46,315 bases of DNA from an uncultured Nitrospira sp. (GCA_902500995.1 CABVSR010000026.1:10762-57076), one strand, 5' to 3'. Shown: positions 1 through 10,200, counted from the first letter of the stretch. A program made the numbers and translations. Notes: generated by a model not told the origin, from the sequence alone.

Positions 1-949
1 AGATATGCCATTCCAGCCCCTTGTCCAGAATCCGGTCGAGATCGAATCCCCGCTCGTACCATTCATGGATATAGCCGCAGACCTCCATCTGCACCGGCCC
101 GCGCTTCCACGCCTCGGCAACAGCCGGCTCCTGCAACACCGGCTCATAGCCATGCTCCATATGGTTCCAGTCGGGGCTGAAATAGCCGTAGTCCCCGAAA
201 CAATCGCCTCGCCAACCGGCCCCTCGCGACGTCGCATACGTGAGTTGCCCGCCGTGCAGCATGACGAGCGGCGTTCCGGCAAAATATTTGAAATACCAAT
301 CGGTGATGGCGAGCTGATTCGCTTCGGTAGGGAAATACGCCTTGCACTGTGCCTCCACACCTTCGCAGCAAGCCGTATTCCATTCGCCCCAGCACCCCAC
401 CGATCCGATATCCACATGATCGATGTCGAGAGACCGGCCATACCGCTCGCCGAAGGCGCGAATGAGCCGCTCATGGTAATCGAGAAAAACGGGATGGTTA
501 TAGTCGGGGAAAATGCCGTCCGACTCCTTGACGCTGCCGACGCCCTTCGCCAGCAGCCACTGCGGGGTCCCCGTCTTGTACTCGGACACGATCCGGATCG
601 CGAGTGTCTCCCCCTTGGCCTTTGCCTGGGCGATGACCCCGTCCACTAACGCAAAGTTGTACTGTCCTTCGGCCGGTTCCAGTTCCGCCCAGGGCCAGCG
701 GAAATAGGCGACGGTCGTATGCGGATACTCATCGGCCTTGGGAGGATGGCCGAAGCCGAAATGAAAATCGGCAAAGCCCATCCCGGGATTGTCCAGCACG
801 TCGTCGATTTCCCGGGGTTGCACCGTCACCAGCGGGGCTGTGGAAGTGGCTGTCGTCCGATCCGACCCTCCGCTCATAGGAGACACGCATGCAGTCACGC
901 TCAGCCCCATGATGACCAGCAGCGCCCGGGTCCATCCCTCTCGTTGCAT
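1..949 (-). CDS. Glycosidase-like (TIM-barrel type) lipoprotein, 3' end off the window
   Basis: Open reading frame from ATG at 949 running off the left edge (316 codons, no stop). AAGGAG lies 5 nt before the ATG. The N-terminus is a lipoprotein signal ending LSVTAC, so the mature protein should be anchored in the envelope. The body begins with NPGMGF at about residue 54, then a WAELEPAEGQYNF segment and later VGCWGEWN. These resemble the DUF4874/DUF4832 and GH42-like barrel proteins, in which a 'W..LEP.EGQY.F' strand-helix follows the first barrel strand. I infer a sugar-active or carbohydrate-binding envelope protein; substrate and catalytic acids cannot be assigned from the part seen. The gene is divergent from the SDR gene at 1087. 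The family call is moderate; the reading frame itself is secure. Confidence 0.75.
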   Translation of the reverse strand, partial: MQREGWTRALLVIMGLSVTACVSPMSGGSDRTTATSTAPLVTVQPREIDDVLDNPGMGFADFHFGFGHPPKADEYPHTTVAYFRWPWAELEPAEGQYNFALVDGVIAQAKAKGETLAIRIVSEYKTGTPQWLLAKGVGSVKESDGIFPDYNHPVFLDYHERLIRAFGERYGRSLDIDHVDIGSVGCWGEWNTACCEGVEAQCKAYFPTEANQLAITDWYFKYFAGTPLVMLHGGQLTYATSRGAGWRGDCFGDYGYFSPDWNHMEHGYEPVLQEPAVAEAWKRGPVQMEVCGYIHEWYERGFDLDRILDKGLEWHI

Positions 950-1086
950 ACTTGCTCCTTTCAGCGCTTACGCTCCGGACTGCCCTGCCCGCCGCAGCCG
1001 TCACGTACTCCATCGGATGCATCCGCCTGTAGGGTCACAGCGTAAAGTATGGTAGGGTACGCGGCCAGATCCAAGGAACGCAGGAT

Positions 1087-1971
1087 ATGCCGAACTGGTT
1101 TTCACCCGCTTCCGCATCAGACTCCGTGGTCATTACCGGCGCCTCTTCCGGCATCGGAGCGGCTTGCGCCCTCGGGCTGGATACACTCGGATACCGCGTG
1201 TTCGCCGGTGTCCGGCATCCCGCCGACGGTGAACGACTGCAGCGACAGGCCGGTCCCCGCCTCATGCCGATTCGTCTCGACGTCACCGACTCGGCGTCGA
1301 TCGCGGCCGCCAGTCATACGGTCGCCGCGATGGTCGGCGATCGCGGGCTGGCCGGCCTGGTGAACAATGCCGGCATCGGCGTGGCCGGCCCCATCGAACT
1401 GCTGCCCCTGGCCGATTGGCAGCGGCAATTCGACGTGAATGTCTTCGGACTCATCGCGGTCACCCAGACGTTTTTGCCCTTGATCCGCGCGGGACGAGGA
1501 CGCATCATCAACATGGGCTCGATCGCCGGGCGAGCCACCATGCCTTTCATGGCCCCCTATGCGGCCTCAAAACATGCGCTGGAAGCCATCACCGACGCCT
1601 TGCGCCTCGAGCTGCAGCCGTGGGGCATCCGCGTGGCACTGATTACGCCGGGTGCGATTGCCACGCCCATTTGGGCCAAGACCAGAAAAGATGTGGATAC
1701 CTGGGATGCCACCTGGAGTCAGGATCTGAAGAACCTGTACAAGGAAGGCTTCACGCGTATCAAGGACGCTGCCACGGCGGCCGGCGAACAGGCCCAACCG
1801 GCCACCGCGGTCACAGAGGCAGTCGCGCATGCGCTGCGGTCCCGCTGGCCGAAGACACGGTATCGTGTGGGCTCCGATGCCGCGATTCGTTCGTGGCTGG
1901 CGCTCCTCCTGCCGGATCGTCTCAACGATTGGATCATCACGCGTATCGTCAAACTCCCCCCGCGCCGCTGA
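1087..1971 (+). CDS. SDR-family NAD(P)-dependent oxidoreductase
   Basis: Classical short-chain dehydrogenase of 294 aa. The dinucleotide-binding TGASSGIG lies at residues 17-24, the structural NNAG at 93-96, an Asn at about 118, the catalytic Ser at about 145 and the YAASK motif with Tyr158 and Lys162. All catalytic residues are therefore present, and a cytosolic NAD(P)H-dependent carbonyl/alcohol oxidoreductase is expected; the substrate is unknown. The C-terminal third, with a conserved PGAIATPIW turn, resembles the retinol-dehydrogenase-like/11-beta-HSD-like branch. The start is preceded by an AGGA stretch. It is transcribed alone and converges on the lipoprotein at 1977 with only 5 bases between stop codons, so no separate terminator fits between them. 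Confidence 0.9.
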   Translation: MPNWFSPASASDSVVITGASSGIGAACALGLDTLGYRVFAGVRHPADGERLQRQAGPRLMPIRLDVTDSASIAAASHTVAAMVGDRGLAGLVNNAGIGVAGPIELLPLADWQRQFDVNVFGLIAVTQTFLPLIRAGRGRIINMGSIAGRATMPFMAPYAASKHALEAITDALRLELQPWGIRVALITPGAIATPIWAKTRKDVDTWDATWSQDLKNLYKEGFTRIKDAATAAGEQAQPATAVTEAVAHALRSRWPKTRYRVGSDAAIRSWLALLLPDRLNDWIITRIVKLPPRR

Positions 1972-1976
1972 CCGGG

Positions 1977-2747
1977 TCACCGGCGGGCCGTTCGCACCAT
2001 GTCGATGACCTGCCCCTGCCCGTCGAGATAAATCGCGACCGTCTCATTGGGCTGCAGCTGCTCGATCGCCGGCTGCAGCAGGGGTCTCACGGGAAAGGAT
2101 TGAATGTCATCGATCTTCATCCGCAGCCGCATGCGGCCGTCGCCGATGGTCACAAACGCGCCCTCCAGACGGCGTTGCGGAGCCGGCAACGAAGAGCCGA
2201 CGCCTAGCTCGCGAGGCTTGCCGAGCGACAGCACATCGACGAGCAAATAGGCGCGATCCACCGCGAAATCGGCCGTCTCGCCGACCTCCAGCGCGGCCAG
2301 TTTATTCATCGCCACCGAGCGCGCGTAAAATCCCACGTCACGCCCCGTATCGAGACGGATCGTGACGCGTTCCTTTTCCGGATTGAACACCCTGCCCAAC
2401 GATCCGCGAAATACCTTCGTCGGCGGCGTCTCGGCCGGACGCTGGTAGGCCACGATGTCATCCTGGTCGTTGACCATGATCTCCACCGCCCCGCCCACCT
2501 GCAACCCGCGAGCCTCGTCGCCACCGGCTTCCAGGGACAAATAGCGCGGGGCGCGTTCACCGGTCTCGACTTCCACCCGATCACCGGCGATGCTGCGGAT
2601 CGTGCCTTTCAACAGCCTGGCGCTCGACAAGATGCCCGGCACCGGTTTCAACTCCTCGATACTGAGCCCGGACATCAGCTTCGCCGAACTGCCGCATCCG
2701 GCCAGGCACAACAGCGTGGTCAGACCGATCCAAACAAAAGGCTTCAT
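1977..2747 (-). CDS. Hypothetical lipoprotein
   Basis: Secreted protein of 256 aa. I chose the ATG at 2747 over one 33 nt upstream because it opens directly into a lipoprotein signal peptide (MKPFVW...CLAGC). The rest is mostly beta-predicted, with repeated short 'valine-glutamate-threonine-glycine' strands (for example RVEVETGERAP) that look like small barrel or OB-like repeats handling a settable parameter. I do not recognise a named domain. Probably anchored to a membrane facing the periplasm. It converges on the SDR gene, and upstream lies the inverted-repeat element at 2842-3024. The shadow frames across it have no signal peptide or start context and were ignored. Confidence 0.75.
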   Translation of the reverse strand: MKPFVWIGLTTLLCLAGCGSSAKLMSGLSIEELKPVPGILSSARLLKGTIRSIAGDRVEVETGERAPRYLSLEAGGDEARGLQVGGAVEIMVNDQDDIVAYQRPAETPPTKVFRGSLGRVFNPEKERVTIRLDTGRDVGFYARSVAMNKLAALEVGETADFAVDRAYLLVDVLSLGKPRELGVGSSLPAPQRRLEGAFVTIGDGRMRLRMKIDDIQSFPVRPLLQPAIEQLQPNETVAIYLDGQGQVIDMVRTARR

Positions 2748-3082
2748 AGGGGCTGCTCGCATCCTACTTCTGGTTATCACGGTATCCGATGATAAAACAA
2801 ACCGCCGTCCCGAGGCGAGCAGGCCGGCTCCGGGAATCTCCCCTAGCCCGGATTATTCATGAATGCCTCCGCGAGACGTTCGAGACCGAAGCCCGCCGGG
2901 GCTTCTCGCAGGTGAGGCCGACGCAGGCGTACTTTCAGTCCGTTGAGGAGGCCGAACGAGAAAAGCCCCGCCGGGCGAGAGGATCGGACGACGTAGCGGG
3001 TGTTCATGAATAGTCCGGGCTAGGCTTCCTCGGGCAGGTATGCTAGAAACGCTGCTGACAACGACCTTCATCGACGAACTCG
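2748..3082. other. Intergenic gap, mostly a MITE-like element
   Basis: No gene is supported here. More than half of the gap is the 183-bp inverted-repeat element described separately; the rest is the leader of the minus-strand lipoprotein gene and a short run before the plus-strand lipoprotein gene at 3083. Small open frames crossing the element exist on both strands but lack ribosome-binding sites and simply translate the repeat. Confidence 0.6.
2842..3024. mobile_element. MITE-like element, 183 bp with 22-bp terminal inverted repeats
   Basis: The left end (2842-2863, CCTAGCCCGGATTATTCATG plus two bases) and the right end (3003-3024) are inverted copies over 22 bp with a single mismatch. 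Inside are imperfect inverted blocks around GAAGCCCGCCGGGGCTTC (about 2891) and AAGCCCCGCCGGGCGAG (about 2964), so the whole element can fold into a long hairpin. There is no coding capacity and no transposase in the window. This is what a non-autonomous miniature transposon or an amplified REP-like element looks like. I see no clear target-site duplication flanking it. Confidence 0.65.
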
Positions 3083-4282
3083 ATGCCATTGCCCATCCCT
3101 CTCTCATTGCTGCGCGGCCTGATCGGTCTTGCCGCGCTCCTGAACCTGGCAGGCTGCCTCTCGCCGCCGACGCTGACACGCGCCGTCGTCTCGTACGACA
3201 ATGCCATCAACGATTCGATCTCGAAACAGCTGCTGCTGAACATCGCGCGCGCCCATCACCATCAACCGGTCCACTTTACGGGCGTCTCGAACGTCGCCGC
3301 CACCTTCGATTTTCGCGTCAACGCCGGAGCGACCCCGGCCTTGACCGGAGAGGCCGGCAAAACCCTGCTGCCGCTGTTCGGCGGCAGCGTGGCTGAAAAT
3401 CCCACTATCAGCATCGCGCCGATCGACGGCGAAGAGTTCACACGCCGCCTGCTGACACCCTTTCAAGAGACCAAGTTCAACCTGCTGCTGCGACAAGGCA
3501 GCGACATCGATCTGCTGCTGCGCCTGATGGCGAAGGAGCTTCGACTGAATGACGGGAGCGAAGACGTCGCCTATCGGAACAACCCGACCGACAGGCCGGG
3601 ATACGAGATGTTCAGGAAGGTGGTGCTCCACCTTTCCGCCATTCAGGATGCTAATCGCCTCTATGCCGAATCGATGCTGTTCGAACGCACCTGGACCATT
3701 CCCGCCGAATCCGTCACGGCAGAGGGCTTCAAGGTCCTGGAGCAGGACTATCTCGTCGCCTACGATCCGCAACAGAAAACATACCGGCTGCGCAAACCGG
3801 TGTCCGGAAGAATTCTGATTACGAACTACGATCCGAACACGCTCCCGCAGGAAGAACGTGTCCGGCTGCACGAGGAAGCGGAACAACGCCCCATGAACGA
3901 TGTCTCCTTCGACATCCGCCCCGGGCACTATGGGGGAGAATGGCCGCTGAAGGGCGAGTTCCGTCTACGCAGTTTCAACACCATGCTGAATTTCCTGGCC
4001 CAGTCCGTGGAAGAAGAGCGGGAATACGCAGTCGAGAAAGACAGCCGCACCCCGCCCTTCATGGACAATCCGGTGAGAACCATGGATCTGCTCGTCGAGG
4101 ATTCCAGCCCGTCCGACTCGGACCTTGCCGTGCAGTCTCACGGCAAGTATTACTCCGTCAACAGCACCGGCCCCCTTGCCAGATGGAACCGTGAAGCCTT
4201 CAAGCTGCTGTATCAACTGTTCCAGATGACCGTCACGGAAGTGTCCCGCAGCGGCGTGCCCAGCATCACCATTGCCAAATAA
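3083..4282 (+). CDS. Conserved hypothetical lipoprotein
   Basis: Protein of 399 aa with a lipoprotein signal (hydrophobic run ending NLAGC at about residue 25). The region after it, with YDNAINDSISKQLLLNIARA followed by PVHFTGVSNV and later ENPTISIAPIDGEEFTRRLL, matches from memory a family of proteobacterial and Nitrospira lipoproteins of unknown function that share a 'QLLLNI.RAR...P..FT..S' block and a 'PTI...P..GE.F...LL.P' block. Envelope location is well supported; the biochemical role is not known. The start has no good Shine-Dalgarno sequence. It is followed 150 bp later by the DUF481 gene in the same orientation, so the two may be co-transcribed. Confidence 0.8.
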   Translation: MPLPIPLSLLRGLIGLAALLNLAGCLSPPTLTRAVVSYDNAINDSISKQLLLNIARAHHHQPVHFTGVSNVAATFDFRVNAGATPALTGEAGKTLLPLFGGSVAENPTISIAPIDGEEFTRRLLTPFQETKFNLLLRQGSDIDLLLRLMAKELRLNDGSEDVAYRNNPTDRPGYEMFRKVVLHLSAIQDANRLYAESMLFERTWTIPAESVTAEGFKVLEQDYLVAYDPQQKTYRLRKPVSGRILITNYDPNTLPQEERVRLHEEAEQRPMNDVSFDIRPGHYGGEWPLKGEFRLRSFNTMLNFLAQSVEEEREYAVEKDSRTPPFMDNPVRTMDLLVEDSSPSDSDLAVQSHGKYYSVNSTGPLARWNREAFKLLYQLFQMTVTEVSRSGVPSITIAK

Positions 4283-4432
4283 TTCCTACCGCGAAACAGG
4301 TCCGATCGTTTTCCACGCGCAGAGACTTGCAACTTCCCGATCCTCTCGATTAGGGTGGGTTCTTGTCTGACAGAGGGCAGCACATCGCCTCGACTTCAAG
4401 CCGCCGGCCCGTCTGAACTCCGGTCCACACCC

Positions 4433-5458
4433 ATGCGCCATGACCATGCTTCACGCCTCCTGCTCTGGCAGCGGGCGATGCTCCTCTTGAGCCTGTGGCT
4501 CGCCGCGCCGGCCTTGGCCGATGAGATCTATGTGGAGAACGGCGATCGGCTGACCGGCACGATCATCAAGATGGAAGAAAATCTGCTCACGCTCCAAACC
4601 GACTATGGCGGTGAGATCAAAATCGATTGGAAGAAGGTCCAGCGCTTCACGGCGACGACGCCAGTGAACATCCTGTTCCCCGGCGAATCGCGCGATGTCC
4701 TTCACGATTTCATTTATGGCGCGCAGGGGCAGCGCAAAATAACCGAAGCGGGTCAGGGCACGGCCACGCCGCTGTCGGATATCACCGCGATTAACCTTGA
4801 CCCGTTCCGGATGGCCGGCACCGTGTCAATCGGCGGCAACAACACTTCCGGCAACAGTAATACCAAGGCCTTCAACAGCGCGGCCCGCCTGACGTTCTAC
4901 GCCTACCGGCAACGACTCTTGGTGGAAGGGAAATACAATTACGGGCAGGCCAACGATCAGGTGACCGCGAGAAACTCTCTCGCGAGCTTGAAACACAATT
5001 ATTTTGTCAGCAAGCAGGTCTTCATTGAAACGTTCGGCATGCTCGAAAAGGACGCGCTGCAGGCTCTCCAACTTCGCTCCACGATCGGTAGCGGCTTGGG
5101 GTATCAGTTTTTTGAGACGCCGACCACCACGCTGTCGTTATCGGCAGGTCTCGCGTATGTCAACGAACATTTCGACAATAGCCCGAAGACGCAAACCCCT
5201 TCGGGACGCTGGAGCCTGCGCTGGGAACATAGCCTGTGGCCCGATCGCGTCAAGGTGTTCCATCGCCAGGAAGGATTCTGGGACATCAATGCCGGAAACG
5301 CCTTCCGGTTCAATGCCGACCAGGGCCTGCGCATCACCGTCTACAAAAACCTGTTCTTTAATGTCGAGTATGATCTCCGGCTCAATACCCAACCGGCGCC
5401 GGGGCGCAAAAAGACCGACGAGGCGATGATTTTCGGCGTCGGATATGAATTCCGTTGA
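4433..5458 (+). CDS. DUF481 (YdiY-like) outer-membrane beta-barrel protein
   Basis: Protein of 341 aa from ATG 4433, which precedes a signal peptide cleaved after APALA. An upstream in-frame start at 4355 would bury the signal and is rejected. Residues 25-75 form a small module (DEIYVENGDRLTG..., LQTDYGGEIKIDW) typical of the segment ahead of DUF481, and the remainder is a run of amphipathic strands with aromatic girdles ending VGYEFR. DUF481 proteins are outer-membrane barrels, the best known being the salt-induced YdiY. Function here is inferred as envelope or stress related. Lies downstream of the lipoprotein at 3083 and converges on the flavoprotein at 5471. Confidence 0.85.
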   Translation: MRHDHASRLLLWQRAMLLLSLWLAAPALADEIYVENGDRLTGTIIKMEENLLTLQTDYGGEIKIDWKKVQRFTATTPVNILFPGESRDVLHDFIYGAQGQRKITEAGQGTATPLSDITAINLDPFRMAGTVSIGGNNTSGNSNTKAFNSAARLTFYAYRQRLLVEGKYNYGQANDQVTARNSLASLKHNYFVSKQVFIETFGMLEKDALQALQLRSTIGSGLGYQFFETPTTTLSLSAGLAYVNEHFDNSPKTQTPSGRWSLRWEHSLWPDRVKVFHRQEGFWDINAGNAFRFNADQGLRITVYKNLFFNVEYDLRLNTQPAPGRKKTDEAMIFGVGYEFR

Positions 5459-5470
5459 TCCCACCATCGT

Positions 5471-6763
5471 CTAGCGACCGCGTTCCCCGCTGAGACTCGC
5501 CGCTGCCGCGCGGCCGGCGACCCGTCCGGTCGCCCAGGCCCATTGAAAATTGAACCCGCCGATCCGGCCGTCGCAATCGAGCACTTCTCCGACCAGATAC
5601 AGGCCGGAGACCAGCTTCGATTCCATCGTGCGGAAATTCACCTCCTCTAACGGGATCCCGCCGGCGGTCACTTCGGCAAAATTCCACCCGCGATCGCGCA
5701 CGACGGGAAAACGAAAGCGAGTCAGGGCCGCCAGGAGCCGCTCGCGAACTGCGCGCGGCACTTGCGCACTGGCCTGCTGGGGATCAGCCCCGGCGTGGTG
5801 GCACAGCGCCTCAGCACATCGCTCCGGCAGCGATTCTACAAGCAGCTTCAGCAATGATCGGCGAGGATTCCCGGCAGCCTGCGCATACAACCAGTCCCGC
5901 GCCTGTTCCATGTGCCGGCCGGGCAGGAGGTTTCCATAGACCTCCGCCGTTTGGCCCCGCGTCCTGGCCAGACACCAGAATCGGCTGGCATCCATCACGA
6001 CCGGACCGCTGATTCCGACATGCGTCCAGAGCAGACTGCCGGTCCTCCGATCGACCGGCCGCCCTTCCACCAACGTCTGAATCTCCACCTCTTGGGAGAG
6101 ACCCGCCAGTTTCGCGTGAAAACAGCGCTCCTCCAGGACCAGCGCGACGAGTGCCGGCGCGGTCTGCGTGACCTGATGGCCCAGACTCTGTGCCAGCCCG
6201 TACCCTGCCCCATCACTTCCGGTGCGCGGCAACGACTGCCCGCCGGTGGCCAGGATCACCCGGCGCGCAGACGTCTCGCCATGCTGATGACGAATGACAA
6301 ACCCGGCGCCTCCCGGCGCGCCGGCCTGTTCGTCTTCACCGTGATGCTCGATGTCCGTGACGCGATGGCCCGGACGAAGCACCACCCCCAATTCACGGCA
6401 GCGCGCCGTGAGCGCGTCGAGCACGGTTCTGGCCTTATCCGTCACCGGAAACAGCTTGCCGGTTTCCTCGCGCTTCAACTCGACACCCAGCGAGGCAAAC
6501 CAGGCGACGGTGTCACGCACCGGAAATGCCGCCAACACGTTGCGGATGAGATGCCGGGTGCCGAAAAAATCATCCGGTGTGACCACATCATGCGTCACAT
6601 TGCACCGCCCCCCGCCGGACACCAGAATCTTGGCCCCGATACTCGTGGCTCCGTCCAGCAATTCAACCCTGCAGGCGCGATTGTGCTCCGCCGCAAAAAT
6701 GCCGGCCGTGAGCCCGGCCGCTCCCGCCCCGATCACGCACACATCCGCCACCGGCTCTGCCAT
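5471..6763 (-). CDS. BaiN/HI0933-family NAD(P)/FAD-dependent oxidoreductase
   Basis: Flavoprotein of 430 aa. The FAD Rossmann motif GAGAAGLTAG starts at about residue 12, and the family signature ILVSGGGRCNVTHD lies at about residues 46-59. A second nucleotide-contact motif, ATGGQSLPRTGSDGAGYGLA, is at about 170-190, and the closing FAD motif with GEVLDCDGRIGGFNFQWAW is near residue 400. This is the HI0933/YhiN/BaiN family, cytosolic flavoproteins whose physiological substrates are mostly unknown (BaiN was linked to bile-acid chemistry, but that is not implied here). Divergent from the BON lipoprotein. A second, distinct branch of the same superfamily sits at 12256-13494. Confidence 0.9.
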   Translation of the reverse strand: MAEPVADVCVIGAGAAGLTAGIFAAEHNRACRVELLDGATSIGAKILVSGGGRCNVTHDVVTPDDFFGTRHLIRNVLAAFPVRDTVAWFASLGVELKREETGKLFPVTDKARTVLDALTARCRELGVVLRPGHRVTDIEHHGEDEQAGAPGGAGFVIRHQHGETSARRVILATGGQSLPRTGSDGAGYGLAQSLGHQVTQTAPALVALVLEERCFHAKLAGLSQEVEIQTLVEGRPVDRRTGSLLWTHVGISGPVVMDASRFWCLARTRGQTAEVYGNLLPGRHMEQARDWLYAQAAGNPRRSLLKLLVESLPERCAEALCHHAGADPQQASAQVPRAVRERLLAALTRFRFPVVRDRGWNFAEVTAGGIPLEEVNFRTMESKLVSGLYLVGEVLDCDGRIGGFNFQWAWATGRVAGRAAAASLSGERGR

Positions 6764-6887
6764 GTCACCTCAGAGGCCACAGGTCATTTCTGCGGCCGCA
6801 TGATGCCCGTTGCAAAGGAGAGGCGCAATCGCAAAACTCGGCATGGAAACCACAGCTCTCACTATGCCAAGATTCCGACAGACCTTC

Positions 6888-7232
6888 ATGGAGACGCCGA
6901 CCACGCGAAATCGCATGCGCCCATTGTCCCCGCTGCTCCTCCCGATGTTGCTGTCGTACCTCACTGCCGGATGCCTGTTGCCGGCCTCTTCCTCGTTGCC
7001 CGACAGTCCGACGGACCCGGTGATTTCCACGAATGTGGAAGCAAAGCTTGCCGAGGATCAGCAGGGGGGACTCTCCGGCATCATCGTGACGACCGAAGAC
7101 GGGACCGTGACGTTGACGGGTACGGTACAGAGGGCCGAACGCAAGGCGCGAGCGGCGGAACTGGCGCGGCAGGTGAAAGGGGTGAGACGCGTCAAGAACG
7201 ATCTGGAGATTCGCGCCGGTCCTGCGCCATGA
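6888..7232 (+). CDS. BON-domain lipoprotein
   Basis: About 114 aa. The preferred start at 6888 gives a basic n-region followed by a hydrophobic run ending LTAGC; ATG 6915, nine codons later, is also possible and no Shine-Dalgarno decides between them. After the lipobox comes one BON domain (STNVEAKLAEDQQGG, VTTEDGTVTLTGTVQR, RVKNDLEI), the phospholipid-interacting fold of OsmY. Expected in the periplasm on a membrane lipid anchor, in an envelope-stability or osmotic-stress role. It runs into the convergent AsmA gene, 22 bases separating the stops. A long overlapping frame through 5912-7306 is a shadow. Confidence 0.8.
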   Translation: METPTTRNRMRPLSPLLLPMLLSYLTAGCLLPASSSLPDSPTDPVISTNVEAKLAEDQQGGLSGIIVTTEDGTVTLTGTVQRAERKARAAELARQVKGVRRVKNDLEIRAGPAP

Positions 7233-7254
7233 CCTCTCGCCGCCTGGTGGCGAG

Positions 7255-10200
7255 TCAGAAATCCTCCTCGTCCCCTCCTGTCACGCTGTCTTCCACGATC
7301 GAGTAGGCTTTTTGCGGCAAGGTGATGGCGTTCACCAAAATATCGAACGCCAATTGGGCTGTTCCCTTCACGCCGGTCATCAGCGATTCTGCGGCCAGAT
7401 AGCGCAACTGCGGATCGGCCGCCGAACCCTTCAACTCGAACACGGCCGTATCGAACCCTTGGCGATCTCCGGCCAGGAGCTGCCCGAACAGGGGGATGCG
7501 TTTCAAGACGTCGGAATACGATCCGAGCGGGCTGGTCGCCAGCACCATATCGAATTCATCCGCTACGATGTCATACCGGCCTGTTCCGCTGATTTTGAGC
7601 ACGGGACTGTCCAGAATAAATTCCTTCGTGTGAATCACGCCGTTGTTGACGGACCCGGCCAGTTTGAGCCGTTCGAACGGCATACCTTCTTTGTCGAGAT
7701 TCACCTGCCCCTGCAACACGGCCGGCAGGTTCAACAGCGACAGCAGCGTCGACAGCACCGGAATCTCATACAGCCGACCGTCCTGCACCAGAATTTGAAG
7801 CGGCTGGCGACTGGTGAGCCCGCCGGGCAGAAGCGTCCCTCGCTCGAATTCCGCTTGGACTTTCCCCGAGGTGGTCAGCCACCCTGAAAGAAGAGGCTTC
7901 TCCCGGAACGACGACAAGAGACGCTCGACCGGAATGCCGCTGGCGCGAAAGGTGCTCCGAGCCTGTTCCATCTGCCCGTGCTTCGTGCGGATCTTCACCT
8001 GTCCTGCGACCTGGCCCTCGTTCGTGTCTCCACTGATGCGCTCGACCGTCAGGACCCCGTGGTCCCACGTGAGTTTGGTGGAGACGTCGGTAAACAGGAA
8101 CTTCTGGTAATAGACATGATCGGCAAACACAAACGCGTTCAGCGTGGCATCCGACCAGAGAGGATCGGGAGACCGGTGACGCGCGGCCCGGGAGGGCCGA
8201 GGCCGGGACAGGACCAAGGCGGCAAGATCGATCTGCGACGACTCGACCACGAGGCGGGCCTTCGGCTGATCGGCCCATTGGGCGATCGCGCCGGTGATCC
8301 GGAAATCGCTCGCCCCCAAGTGAAACGCCATGCGCGGAATTTCAATCCGGTCTTGATCGAAGCGCAGCGTCACGAACGCGTTCTTAATCGGGTCATCGAG
8401 ATGCTCCACCTTGATCGCGCCCTCATCGAATGTGATCTGGCCGGCGGTGCGCCAGGAGGCACGATCGTTCATGCGGCCTTTCATGTCCAGTGAGGCCGCG
8501 AACGTCCCACCCCGGACCGGCCCCAGCACGATGCCTTTCGGGAGTCTGCCCACGGCAATCCGGCCGGAGGACACATGGGCTGAAAACTCCCTCTCTCCAT
8601 TCAAGTCGATGGTTCCGGATCCTGTGATCGTCACCGGAGGCAACCCGATCCCGACATGCTTGATCACGAGACGATTTTCGCGAGATAGCTGCCCTTCAAA
8701 ATCGATCGCAGCGGGAGCCTGCGGCGGCTTGGTGAACCAGTTGTGCAGGCGCAGCCCCGCCTGCCCGAGATCGACCCGCCCTTTGATGCGGGAGTGACCG
8801 ATCTCACCCGTGACGGCCGCGCGCAGCCGGATCGTGCCGTCCATTTCCGGAGTGAATTCTTCATCGGCCTGTCCGGCCCACCAGGATTGCGCCTCCGACG
8901 CCTCCAGGCTCATCGCCAGGGTGACGTTGGAATAGGCTCTGCCGTCCACCATCGTCACGGACCCTTCGGCCTCGAAATCCGCCGGACCAAGCCGGCCATC
9001 GAGATGCTCGATTGCCACCAAGGTCGGCGTCACGATGACATGCGCCTCCACCTGCCGCACCGGCGCCGGCAAGAAGGCACTGCGCCCTCCGCCCCGCGCG
9101 AGCCGCAGATCGGCATCGACCAGCGCGAGCGGTTGCCCGCTGAGCGGCCGCCCCATCACGTGGGCGACCATTTCGGCATCCCCGGTCGGTTGTTCCAACT
9201 CGGCCGCCAGGTCTCGCAGAAGCGGAAAGTCATCGAGACGTCGCACCATCTCCACCAATCCGGCCACCGGCGCCGCTCCTCTGATTTTCACATCGATATG
9301 CGGATCTGTCGCCCACTGCGTGATCAGTAAATCCTGCCCCGTGAGCCGGATGGGACCGCAGAGCGCGCGTACCGCCGTCATGCGGAGTTGTTCGGCATCG
9401 AAGGCCATATTCACGGACAGGCCCTCGACGGGAGGATAGGGCGTTCCCAGCGTGAACCGCCCGTTTCGAATGGCCAGCAGGCCATTGATGCGGGGCCGTG
9501 CTCCCGTGGCCATCTCACCGGTCATCGACAAGGATTGCAGCGTGATCACCCCATCCAGCGCATGGTCCGCAAACTCCGCCCGCAACTGGTTCGAGACCCA
9601 GGCGGTCGGTAGTTCACTCAAGAGCCGCGCCAGCGTGACCGGGGGCGCGGAGATCGTCGATGAGAACCGTGCCTGTGCCGTGCCGATCCCGAGGATTGCG
9701 CCGGCCCCCTGGAAGGACACATCGGCGAGTTCCGCTCTCACATCGTCGGCATGCAGATCATATCCCGCCCCAGCGGGCATCCATCGCATGTGCGCCGTCA
9801 GTTGCGCGGGCTGCGAGAACCCATCGGTGATCCCGCCATGGCCGATCCAGGAAGACAAGAAATGGCGCGCATCGAGCTGGTGGAGACGCAGATCCCCTTC
9901 CGCCTGCACGCCTCCGTCCTCGCCATGCGTGATCGAGCCTTCCCACAGGAAGGCCGCACGCCGACCCTCCTGCGGAAGCTCTCCCGACAAATGCACCCTC
10001 GCCCGCCGGCCCATCATTTCACTCGACAACGCACCCTGCGTCACGATGATGTCCTGAAGGAGCGGCAGCGAAGTAGAGTCATCGGCAAGGGTCACTCTCC
10101 CTTGAACCACGAACAGATTCCTGACGAAGTCCATTACGGCCAACGGCCGGGCCGATTCTGAAACCGTGCCGGGAGAAGCGGCTTGCCCCAGGGACCAGTT

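Noticed and set aside
3104-3928. 274-aa minus-strand frame
   Set aside because: Antisense to the lipoprotein at 3083, whose signal peptide and conserved blocks make that strand the coding one.
5912-7306. 464-aa plus-strand frame
   Set aside because: Crosses the flavoprotein antisense, the gap and the BON gene in a wrong register. The BON frame has a lipobox and a domain.
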